Below, in pieces: positions 44,245 to 55,300 of a stretch of DNA of 64,000 nt (positions are counted from its first letter, which is position 1; each line of letters begins with the position of its first letter). Under the pieces are notes generated by a model, which was not told where the DNA came from, searched no databases, and saw only the letters and a program-made list of their open reading frames with translations. A program made the translations under genes and the position numbers. Origin of the DNA: Yamagishiella unicocca (Eukaryota; Chlorophyta; Chlorophyceae; Chlamydomonadales; Volvocaceae); NCBI GenBank assembly GCA_003116995.1, contig BDSL01000001.1, positions 744,001 through 808,000 on the forward strand. The letters run 5' to 3'.

Positions 44245-45132
44245 GACCGAAAAGGACACGCGCTGCGCGTCGAACGCAGAACGAAGGGGATGGAGGTGTT
44301 CTTATTACCCTTGAACATAGACTGCGCTCCCGTGCACGTTGAGCAGCCCAGGGTGTGATGGGAAGCCAGGGCCCTACGCAAGGAAGACCAGTCGATCTCG
44401 CCCTGCAGACGCCCCAGCCTGAGATCCGTATCCTAAGGGCTGTGCGAGAAGGCCGAGAGCATCGATCGCTCAGTCCACAATGCGGCGCCAACACACATGA
44501 GCTTTTTGCACCACGAGGGTGCACCAATTAGCACCCTGGTGGAGGTCGACGCGTTAAGGCCCCCGCCAGTCTATGCCCAAGAATGTCTAAGAGGAAATCA
44601 GGGCCGCAACATCAGGTATAGCAAGCGAGCGACGCACTTCGAATGGAGGAGCCCAAAAGTTGCTTTTGGATTTGCCTACGTCAAATGCCGGCCAAGGGCA
44701 CGACCTGCCAGCGGTATAGGTAGCAAGAACTCTCAACTTTAACGACCTAGACCCCTGGGTCGCTCACAACGAATGCTCATGTGGTTCGCTCGATGGCCCC
44801 ATGTATCACACATATTAGCAATACGGCGTGCCTGATATGCCTGCGGCAGCGACCCAAGTTTCTTAGCAACAGGCAGAAAAACTCTCATGTACCGCAATCG
44901 CGCAATGCCTCCCTCTTACTTTACCCAAGAGTAAGATTAAATCGTAGGCACATACAGTTTTGATACAGCTTTGATCCATATAGAGTGACTGGGCCTAGCT
45001 CTTCCCTCACTCAGTCATTTCATGGCCGTAACATTTCATACGGTCATGTTAGTATTTGGACGGTGTGAAACATAACTGCCTTGTATGATTGGAGCGTCCT
45101 TTTAGATTTGCGCCGCCAACGGAAGCGCGAAA

Positions 45133-47971
45133 ATGTCACAGCGGGATGCCGATACGTTCATATCGAACAATGAACGCGCATTTATCCTGAAGGTGAATTT
45201 AAATATACCCATTATAACTGCTGTCGGGCGCCGCCGTCTGCTCTGGCGACCAACCAAGATTCCACACGCCGTAGGCGCTGGCGGAAGAGTGCCGACTTGA
45301 CGGTCGAAGACCATATGACTTGCGGAAACCAAAATTTCAGGTGGGGTGCCGACGGCGAACAATCGAACCGACGAAGGCATACCCATCGGCGCAAATCGCC
45401 ATCGGCGGGTCCTCCCAATCCCGCAACGTCGGTTATCCCCCCGTATCCCTCTTACCGCCCGCCCCTCCGGCCCTCCGGCCCCAGTTTTCTCTTGACGACC
45501 GCAGCGCCACTGTGGCCATGGGCACCACCCGCGTCATGAGCGTGGTGTCGGCCTCCCTGGAGGCGCCCTTCCCCGACCGGCCCAGCGAGGGGCCACTGCG
45601 CTTCAACGTGGAGTTCTCACCCATGGCCTCACCTGCGTTCGAGCCGGGGAAGCCAGGCAGGTCGCTGCTGGGAGGGGCTTATGCTGCCGGGAGGGGCCTA
45701 CGCTGCCGGGAGGGGCTTATGCTGCCGGGAGGGGCTTACGCTGCCGGGAGGGGATTACGCGGCTCTGCAGTGTGGGGGAGCCGCACCTGCCATGTGGTTA
45801 TGCCCGCCTGGAAGCTGGGCCCCACAGCCAGAGCCCAAAAGAAACACCCACATCGGGTCACGCCGTGATGCCAATGACTCCCCGCTCGGCGGTCCTCCGC
45901 TCCGCCATGTTGCTGCCAGCCGCCTGAAACCCTGACTTCTTGCCTCCCGCGCGCCCCCCTCCCCCTCTTCCTCGAACCCCCGCCCTCCCTCCCCAGCTGA
46001 GGACGCCATTCAGGTGGCCCGCCTCATCGAGAGGGGGCTGCGGCAGAGCGGGGCGGTGGACCAGGAGGCGCTGTGTGTGGTGGCGGGGAGGAAGGTACGC
46101 CGCAACGCTTCGCCGGGGTAGGGTGGAAGAAGCCATACACACCTGGCCCGCAATCCCCCCAAACCCCTTGTCCTGGCCGCAACCGCCCCCCTAGCCGCCC
46201 CCCTAGCCGCACCCCTTTTTTGCAGCCCCCTCGCCTTCCTCCCCTTCATTTCCCCCGCTCTCCTCCTGCCCCCCCCCCGTAGGTGTGGGCCCTGCGGGTG
46301 GACTGCCACGTGCTGGACCACGGCGGCAACCTGCTGGACGCCGCCTTCCTGTCCGCGCTGGCGGCGCTGCTGGCCTTCCGCAAGCCGGAGGTGGAGGTGG
46401 GCGGTGAGAGCGGCAGTGAGATCGTGGTGCACCCGCCCGAGGTGCGGGAGCCGGTGCCCCTCACCATACACCACCTGCCAGTGGCGGTCACGTTCGCGCT
46501 GTTCCAGGTGAGGGGGGGGTGGGCGGCAGGGCGCGGCGGGGGGCGGTGAGGAGTCGGGGCCCGCAGGGCGCGGCGTGAGGGCGGTGGGAGGAGGGGATCA
46601 AGTCATGGGGGGGGGCGGTGAGGAACCAGGGGGGGGCCGGGGGGCGCACCTGGGCATTCGGGATGAAGTCCGACTGGCCGTCCGCCATTTTTGCCAGCAT
46701 GCAACCTTGCAATGTTTTGTATGCTGGTATTCTCCTGTGTTGTTTCGCGGCTTTTACGTGCCCCCTCCCTCCCCCTCCCGGCGGGTCCTCTCGCTACCCC
46801 TCCCTGCAGGACGGCGACCTGTTGGTTGTGGACCCCAGCTGGAAGGAGGCGGCCGCTGCCTCCGGGTCTTGCACCGTGGTGATGAATCCCGCGCGGGAGG
46901 TGTGCTGCGTGCACAAGGCGGACGGCATCGGCCTCACCACGGAGCAGTTCATGCGCTGCGTGAGGCTGGCGGGGGACAAGGCGGACGAGGCGGTGAAGGG
47001 GCTCAAGGCGGCGCTGGAGCAGCACGAGGTGGCGCGAGTACAGGTGCGCCTGTGCGTGCGTGTGTGTGTATATGTGTTTGCGTGAAGAGGGGGGTGCGGG
47101 GGTTACGGGTGGGGGGACAGCCGGGTGGGGCCGCGGCGGGAACTGAGTAGTGACGTGGCGGGTCGAGCTGTGCGGTGCGGTGGGGTGAGGCACCCGGCAT
47201 TGGGGGGGTGGCAGCACGGCGCGTTGCGAAGGTTGTGATGCTAGCGTGTGTGTCGCAACCTCCTTCGAAGCACCCCACCCGCACCCCACCGCCAACCCCA
47301 CCGTTGCGTACGCTGATTTGCAGGCCCGAGTTCGGCGGCACCAGCAGGTGGGGGGTCTGTCGGCGGATAAGGAGGCGCGGCACGTCATGGTCCTGGGGGC
47401 GAAGGACCCCGCGAGGGGGCCACCCGCAGGGACTGCTGCTGCTGCTGCCGCTTCCGGGAAAGCCGGTGGCGCAGCCAACGATGACGACATCGATGACTCG
47501 GAGGATGACGATTCGAGCGATGCGGCGGCGGCAGAGGAGGAGGGAGGGGGTTCGGAGCGACAGCGGCAAGAGGCGCAAGGGGACGGGGGCGCTGGGAAGG
47601 GGAGAGCGGGCGGGAAAGGAGGCGGCGGCGGGGCGGGGCCGCGCGATGCGGAGATGCAGGAGGCCGGGACGGCCGCTGCTGCCGACAAGCAGCCACAGCA
47701 GCCGCAGCAGCGCGCGCGGCTGTCCGGCCCGCTGGTGGCGGCTGGGGGCTCCCCCTCGGGGAAGCGGGGGACACCGGATGCGGCTGGGGGCAAGCGGGGT
47801 GGCGGCCTGCAGGCCAACAAGCGGGGGAAGGACGATGTGGGGTTCGACGAGCTGGAGGCTATCGCGGCGGTGATTGCGGGGGTGCCGCCCGGGGGGGCAG
47901 ACCCTGGAGCTCCGGAACCAGACCTGGCGGCGGCCGTCAAGCCGGGCAAGCAGCGCAAGGCGGGGAAGTAA
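45133..47971 (+). CDS. RRP45: Exosome subunit RRP45 (EXOSC9/CER7 family), 500 aa
   Basis: Exons are 45133-45192, 45275-45340, 45485-45656, 45997-46094, 46283-46507, 46810-47043 and 47324-47971. The protein opens MSQRDADTFISNNERAFILK, matching the SNNER-FI start of RRP45. The RNase PH fold runs through RLDGRRPYDLRKPKF, then DDRSATVAMGTTRVMSVVSA, ALCVVAGRKVWALRVDCHVL, DHGGNLLDAAFLSALAALLA, and the DPSWKEAAAASGSCTVVMNP strand. RRP45 is a catalytically inactive ring subunit of the RNA exosome, which degrades and trims RNA in nucleus and cytoplasm. The last 200 residues are an acidic then Gly/Lys-rich tail, making it longer than the usual 440 aa. The intron after exon 3 must be GC-AG: the nearby GT donor puts a stop at the first codon of exon 4. 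Confidence 0.92.
45664..45758 (+). repeat. 19-bp minisatellite in the GC-AG intron of RRP45
   Basis: Five tandem 19-bp units of the type GCTGCCGGGAGGGGCTTAT, with TAT/TAC endings varying. The array starts seven bases after the GC 5' splice site. It is very G-rich on the RNA strand. Confidence 0.9.
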
Positions 47972-49355
47972 AGCGCGGCGTGCGTCGCTGCAGGGTGCAG
48001 TCCGGGGCTCGTTCGTTCCGGGGGCCTCGAGGGCGGGGTTCGTAGGCAGCGGCGGTTCGGGGTCGGGCGCATCGAGGATGCTGCGATGCAAATTTGGAGG
48101 GGCATCGGCGGAGCCGACGTACGGCGTTGCCGGCAGAGGAGGTGCCGTATGCAGACATGTCACCAGTCGAGTGCTCGAAATATTCCAAGATCTCGCTTGC
48201 CACACAGCTACCTTCACACTAGCCAATCCACGTCACTGAACAGTAGCCAGCCCAGATCACAGAACGCGGAATCCATCGGGCGAGTGCACATGCCCGAGTG
48301 CTGCTGCGCACATGAGCCCCCTCTGTTGCCAGGCAGGAGGCAGCCTGCGACTTCACGTCCTGGGGGGAACCTGGGGGCGAGGGGGGACAGCGAGGAATCC
48401 ATGCGGCCACTTCGTTGCACAGGCCTGGCGCCCGTGCTGTGTAGTTCCTCCACTCACACCCCCGAGTGGGGCAGGCAGGAGGAGCACCCGAGCACCTACA
48501 GTTGCCAGCACGAGCCACGCATGTGGTAGCTGTCGCGTTACCCCTGCCTAGGCTGGAGCGATGCGCCTCGCGGAGTGGAGTCCTCCACCGCCGAGGGATC
48601 GCCCTGCTCCACGTAACCGGCCACCAACCGCCCTCATCACCCGCAGCAGCCCTTGCTGCTCGCTAGGCAGTCCAGCTATACCGGCAGTGCAGCGGCAGTG
48701 CAGCGACAGTGCTGCCATTCGTCGGAATCCCGACCACTAGCTGGCTGGCGCCGACGCCTTGCCGACAGCCAGTGTCCCGCGTATCGACCGCCTCGCCGCC
48801 ACTCACCCCCGCCGCGGGGCCCCTAACATCGCTGCCCGCTAGCTACCGTAACTGCCGCCAACGACACCACATGTACGACGCTGTATCCGTATGCAGCGGT
48901 GCGAAGGTGGTGCCGTACGTGTCCGGTTTTACGTGTCCGGTTTCTATTCCCTCACGCGCTTCCCCAACCTGTCCGATCGTGGCACGTCCGCCCCTTCCTG
49001 GAGCAATGCCCTCCCGCAAAGGATTATACCCTGCGCCCCTAAGGCGCCCTGCCAGGCTGCACCCAAACACGGTGCCGCCCGCCTCGGCTGGCCGCGCCTT
49101 GCTCCGAACCCATGGCAACTGCTCCGGAACCACATTGACACACGCCGTCCCCCTTCACATTACATCAGTCAACCATTCGAAACATAAGCCGAGTCCCCAG
49201 CCCCTCCCCACATCCCCCCCAGACACCGTCACCGCCTTGCTCCGAAACCCTTCGAAGCCCCCTACCCGTATCCCACGCAGCGCCAAGGTCAAAACACCCT
49301 GGCCACCGCAATACGGCAACTCCGACTAGTTCTTCCGCCAAACCGACCGACACGT
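47972..49355. other. Intergenic between the convergent RRP45 and TOC75 genes
   Basis: It holds the 3' UTRs of both genes. Open frames of 100-200 codons here have no domains and no splice-consistent partners, as expected by chance in GC-rich DNA. A minus-strand TGTAA at 49160-49164 suits TOC75. I found no clear TGTAA for RRP45. Confidence 0.5.
49160..49164 (-). terminator. Candidate TGTAA polyadenylation signal, TOC75
   Basis: TTACA on the plus strand is TGTAA on the coding strand, about 190 bp after the TOC75 stop. Confidence 0.5.
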
Positions 49356-52300
49356 CTAGAACCGCTCCCCGAAGTTGACCAGGAAGGTTCCGGACCCGGC
49401 GTTGCAGTCTCGGGCGTACTCGAAGCGGCAGGCACCCAGCGCCTTGAGGCCCAGCCCGTACGACATGCCCCGCCCCGGCTTGCGGTAGTACTCGGTGGGG
49501 TTGCCGTTCAGCTCGCGGCCGCTGCCCAGGTCTGTCGCGTACTCGGCGAAGCCGTACGCCGTACCAGGCAGTCCGTAGTTCTTGAGCGGCACACGGACCT
49601 GCGCCGCAACAGGACACGAGCCGTCAGCACCGGCAGCAGCAACCGCAGCAGCAGCAGCAACCGCAGCAACCGCAGTAGCAGCAGCAGCAGCCGTAACGGA
49701 CCGTCACTCAACCATCATTTTTTGTCCAGCTTCACCCGATGTGTTGACGTGTCCCCTACCGGCAAGACGAAAGCTCTCCACCCCTCCCCCATTACCCCAC
49801 ACACGCAAGTCTACCCTTCAACCCGCAGCGGCCCCCTGTAAAGCCCCCTGTAAAGCCACCTCCCCCCCCCTCCCAAGAGACACGAGCTGTCTGTCCACGG
49901 AGTCCCACTCTCTAACCTCCCAGCTTCCCCCCCCACCTCAGTGGCTAGCTCCACGAAGCGCCGGGCCGCGCCGATCTCGCCATGGCTGTAGCCGCGCACG
50001 CTGTACGGCCCGCCGAGCGAGAAGTAGTCGTACGCCGCCATTTCCCCGAGCGCGTTGCCCGCCTTGGCGTGCAGCACCACCGTGTTGGGCGCCTTGCGCT
50101 CCTTCCACAGCTGCTCGGTTGTGAGCTTGGGCAGGAAGGGCGCCTCGATGAACTTGGTGTAGGAGGCGGTGGCGCGGTTGTAGATGCCGCCGGACAGCCC
50201 CACCTTGCGGCCGCCGGGCAGGGAGACGGAGGGGTTGAGGCCCTGGTCCACCTGGAGGAGATGAAAGAGACGGGGAGGGGGAAGGAGGGGAAGGAGGGTA
50301 TAGGGGACAGGGAGGCAAAGCGTGTGTCGAAGGGCCGGGGCAGGGAAGGAGCAGCCGGGTGAAGGTTTGGAGCGCAAACCCCAAACCCCAAACCAACAAG
50401 ACCATGTATAGAGGAATGTGTAAGTAGCCAGCAACACGGCCGCGACGGCATGGATGAGCAAGGTGGCTGGAACGGCTCAGATTATTGAAAACAGCAGTAC
50501 GCCCAAAGGACGCGTCAGATTTTCAGTACGATATTTTGGATAATCATCTCGGCCGTCGTATACCATGCCTCTAGTGCTACACGGCCGCCCCTCCCCCCGC
50601 CCCCGCTCCCATCTTAGGCCCAACTCCACGGCTCAGATTATTGAAAACAGCAGTACGCCCAAAGGACGCGTCAGATTTTCAGTACGATATTTTTAGTAAT
50701 CATCTCGGCCGTCGTATACCATGTCTCTAGTGCCACACGCCCGCCCTTCCGCCTCCCCCGCCCCCCGCCCCGCCCCCACATCCACGGCTCAGATCCTTGC
50801 GTACAGCAGTGCGCCCGAGGGTGCCTCAGATTTTCAGTACGATTTGTTTGGTGATCATCGCTGCCGTTCCGCGAGCACCCCACCCCCCGCTCACCACCTA
50901 CTATCCCCCGCCCCGCCCCTCCTCGCCCTCCAGGCACCCGTCCCCCCCCTCGCCCCCCCCGCCTCACCCCTCAGGGCCTGAGGCCCGAACCCGGCAGCTT
51001 CCCGATAACGCTTCCCAAACCCTGGCCGCCCGCCCGCCCGGCCGCACCTGGAACAGCATGCGTGATCCCAGCTGGTTGCCGTTGATGAAACGCACGTTGT
51101 CGAGGACGAAGAAGCCCTGGTACGACAAGCTGAGGTCGCGCCCGTTGCCTGACACCGTGGTCGGCGGGCCGTTGTCCGCGAAGTAGCCGCGCTGCACCTT
51201 CGTGCCCTTGGCCACCACCTGGCCGTTCTCGTCCAGGGTGCTGACCAGCTGCAGCATGAGCGCGTGCTCCACCTGCACGGCCGGACCGCGGTGGGGGGGG
51301 GTGAGGGAGCCAGTGTGAGGGTGGGGGGTGAGGGAGCCAGTGTGGGGGGGTGAGGGGTGAGGGAGCCAGTGTGGGGGGTGAGGGGTGAGGGAGCCAGTCC
51401 AGCCACACACAAGGCACGCAAGACACCCCCTGCGTCCCATCGCCTCGTCACCCAGCCACGGGACACCGCCCGGTCTCCGAACAGCGCCGCACTCGATAGG
51501 CCAGCAGCGAACACCTCCTCACACGCCCTCGCTGCGCCCTCCCACGGCCCCTTCCCTCCCGCCCTCCCTCCCACGGCCCCTTCCCTCCCGCCCTCCCTCC
51601 CACGGCCCCGTGACTCCCGCCCTCCCTCCCACGGCCCCGTGACTCCCGCCCTCCCTCCCACGGCCCCGTGACTCCCGCCCTCCCTCCCACGGCCCCGTGA
51701 CTCCCGCCCTCCCTCCCACGGCCCCGTGACTCCCGCCCTCCCTCCCACGCCCCCGTCCCTCCCTGGCGCACCTTGTTGTCCTGGCCGGTGATCTGGCTGG
51801 TCCAGCCCTTGAGCCCGAAGCGGTCCACGAACACGGGGGGCACCTCGGCCTCACCGCCGGGGGTGAAGATGGTGGAGGTCTTGCGGGTGTTGAACAGCTA
51901 CAAGGAGGGCGGGGGAAGAGGAGGCGCGGGCAGGCGGGGCAGGTTCGAGGGAGAAACCCGTGGATGCCCGAAAAAAACCGTTTAAAACAGAAGTTTTGAG
52001 GCGGGCGGGGCAGGGCGACGGGTTCAGGACGTGCAGGAACAATCCCGGAGGTGTACGACGGCTGTGGAGTCGTGACTCATGATGTGAGCTCAGTCGTACC
52101 CTGTCAGCGCTGCGGCCTCCTAAGGCCTCCTAAGGCCTCCTAAGGCCTCCTAAGGTACTATCGTAAGGCTTACTGCGTGAGAGCGCCCCCCCCACACACA
52201 CATACACACACGGGCACACACACAGCGCCCTGCTGCTGCCGCCGCAGCGCGCAAGGCCCACCTGCAGGTTGCGTGTGGTGTGCGGCTTGAAGAAGGGCTC

Positions 52301-55300
52301 GCTGTACGACATGCTGAACCCCAGGTCCGCCGAGGGGTTGCGCCAGTCCGAGGCCGACAGCGACAGAGTCGCGGACTCCGAGTTGCCGAACACGTTCTCG
52401 TGGGTCACCTCCACGGAGCCCCCGGGGATGAGCGACTGGCGCGTGATGGAGGGGATGCCGTTCTTGAGCTGGAAGGACCAGTCCAGGTCCAGCTGTGTGG
52501 TGAGGGAGGAGGCACAGGAAAGGGGGGTGCGGGTGAGGGGTGGTGGGCAGCGGGGAGGGCAGCGAGGTCGGGATGTAAACATGGAATTCTGGAGGCGGGC
52601 GAGCCGCAGTCAGTTGACAGCGGCAACTACCGCCGTACAGTCTTCCAGTGGTTACCCGTCACGCCTGCTGGAGGTGAGGGTGCCGGCGGTTGCAGTTGGT
52701 TTTATCGGTTTCATCGGTCCCGCGAGGACTCGCCGAGACCCTCAGCGCCCCCTCCCTTACCAACCACCTCGCGCCCGCTGCTCCCCCCCTGGGGGCTTCG
52801 GCACCTAGCCTCCGTCCTCCGCTCCCCCGTGGCACCCTGACCAACCCCCAACCCCCAACCCCCAACCCCCAACCCCCAACCCCCAACCCACCTCCATGCT
52901 CTTTGGCTGCACCTCCTCGCAGCGAATCTTGACGTTGATCTTGTTCACGTCCTGCGGGTCCTGCTCCGGCTCGATGTTGATGTCCTCCAGCAGGCCGCAC
53001 GAGAAGATGGAGTTCATGGCGTCGTAGCCGTCCTCCACGTGGTAGTGGTTGCCCTTCTGCGCTCCAGGAGGGGACCGGGGTCAGGGGAGGGGAAGTTTGC
53101 CGAGGTCGGGTGGGGAAGGGGAAGGAACCGAAGGATGGATGGCGGGCTAGGGCGCATGTTTCAGCACCCCAGACGACCCTTTGTTGTTCCGTCCCTGCAA
53201 GGGACATGGTGCGCCCCAATGCGCCCCAACGCGCCACATTGCAGGTAGACTCACTCGTGGCTATCTGGCCACCCGCTGTGCCCCCCCTCCCCCGTATCCA
53301 CGTGGGCTTCCGGACCCGCCAACTCGCCTTGAAGCCCGACGCCTCGATGATCTTGTCCGCCTTGACCACCTTGCCCTCGTCGTACACGCTGTACTCGAGC
53401 TCCGAGTCGCCCGTCAGCTTGGGCCGCACGAAGCGCACGGACACGTTGTCCACCTTGGCCTCCGTCACGTTGGCTCGCAGCACGCCGTCCTCCATGCCGT
53501 CGAAGAAGCCCACGTAGCAGAAGGGCAGCCCGCGGGACTGGTACCTGCGGGGGGGAGAGGAGGCGGGCAGGGCACGTCGCGTGCAGCCCCCCCACGACGT
53601 ACCGCACTCCACGCAAACGCACTCCTGGCCACACCGCCCGGCTTGCACAAAACACACACCCCTCCCCGCCCCAACTCTGTCGCCCCCCTCTCCCCGCCCC
53701 CAGTAACCTTCCCTTCCCTCCCCCACGGGTTTCCTCTCATGACCTCTCCCCCTCTCCCCGCCTCCCCGCCCCCAGCAGCCCCCCCCGCCCCCTCCCCCTC
53801 CTCCTCCGCCGCGTACCACTGCTCAATCCTGTTCCGGACCTTGTCCATCACCGCGATGTCCACCATGTAGGGCTGCGGCGGCAGGCAGTCCGCGCAGATG
53901 CGCTCCATGTCCTCCGGGGGCATCAGGGAGGCGCCCTTGATGTCGATGGCGTTGATGCCCCGGAACTTGTGCGGCGTGAAGCGGTACACCACCCGCTGGT
54001 GGTTGCTCTTGTCGTCCGCGTACTCGGTGCGGATCTCAACCTCGGCGATGTAGTCCTCGTATTGGCTGCGGGGAGGGTGGGTGGGTGGGGGGGCGAGGCG
54101 GGGTGAGGTGAGAGGGGCGTCCTAGCTAGCAAGCTGGAGCGGTAAGGAACTGAGACGTTGGTTCAGGAGGTAGGGACGGCATGTGCCGACACTGCCCTGC
54201 CCCACCATCACCTCCTCGCCCCCACCATGCCATCTCAGCTGCTGGGTGCAGGAGACCAGGCCCCCACACATCCCCAACACCGCGTGGTTGGCCGCAGTGG
54301 AGGCGGCAGGTGGCGGCCCCGCAGCTCAGCCCAGCAGCAGCAGCCGCTCGTGCCGCTCCTCGCTCCTACTGGGGACCCAGCGATCTACAATTCCTTTTGA
54401 ACTGCCCCCACCCCTTCACGTACGCAGTGCCTGAACTGAACCAGTCCCGACTGGCGTCCCCCCTGGACCTGACCACCATGTAACCACCAACCACCCTGGA
54501 GCCGCAAAGCTCCCGCCGCCGCCCAAAGCCTCCCCGCCTGCCGCCCCCGCCGCCGCAGCTGCTGTCACCCTTCGCGTGGGCCGGTGCCATCCTCGAACTC
54601 TGATCCTGCTGAGGCCCGTTCCTCCTCCTCCCTGTTCTCCCCCCCTTCCCTGTCCATGCCGCTGGTGCTGCTAGGCCTGACTAGTGGCCCGCGCCACCCC
54701 GCCCCCTCCCGGGCATTCCGCCACTTCCTCACACGTCTTGACACCACCAAGCCTGCGACACCCAAGCAGCTGTCTGGCACCGACTGGCGTGCAGGTTGGT
54801 ACGTAGGTGGCATCACAGCAGCAGCGGAGGCGGCGGAAGCGACCACCGCCTCCCGTCCAGCCCCCCGGGGGGGCCCTCACGACGCCACCGCTGCGGCCGT
54901 CGGGTCCAGACACCGAACCAGCCACTCACGCTGACCTGGCACGCTATCCCCCACTGGGGTTGCAGAGCTAACCAGCGGCGTCCTCCAATCACAATGTGTC
55001 ATCGCACCATGCGTCAACCACCCCAACGACCGGCGGCTGCGCCGCTCCGCCACCCGGGTCAGTACCCGACAGGAGGCCGCCGCCCTCAGCCCCACCCTGG
55101 GTGCCTCCTGCACGCTGTTGGCGTACACTCAACCTCAAACACAAAGGACGCGGAAGAGGTATGCCTCCGTCCCTGCCACTTCACCACCTCGACAAAAACC
55201 TCCGTCCCTCCCACTTCACCACCTCGACAAAAACCTCCGTCCCTCCCACTTCACCACCTCGACAAAAACCTCCGCCCCTCCCACTTCACCACCTCGACAA

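Larger units (their letters stand above)
43723..45132. other. 3' UTR and intergenic between lipase gene and RRP45
   Basis: No coding exon was recognised. Contents: the TGTAA at 44005-44009, a 64-bp triplicated segment at 44060-44244, and an AT-richer stretch at about 44800-45100 that probably includes the RRP45 promoter. Confidence 0.55.

Noticed and set aside
45657..45661. GT donor at 45661 for RRP45 exon 3
   Set aside because: It changes the phase and puts TGA straight after the junction, while the GC donor four bases earlier restores the RRP45 sequence.
48086..48529. Plus-strand open frame of 147 codons after RRP45
   Set aside because: It has no domain, its composition is typical of 3' UTR sequence, and no splice partner or start context was found.
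51541..51743. Possible CRISPR array
   Set aside because: The units are directly adjacent with no spacers of unique sequence, so it is a minisatellite in an intron of a nuclear gene.
52843..52890. Interstitial telomere repeat
   Set aside because: AACCCCC differs from the CCCTAAAA-type telomere repeat of Chlamydomonas relatives and from CCCTAAA of plants. It is better described as a simple repeat.
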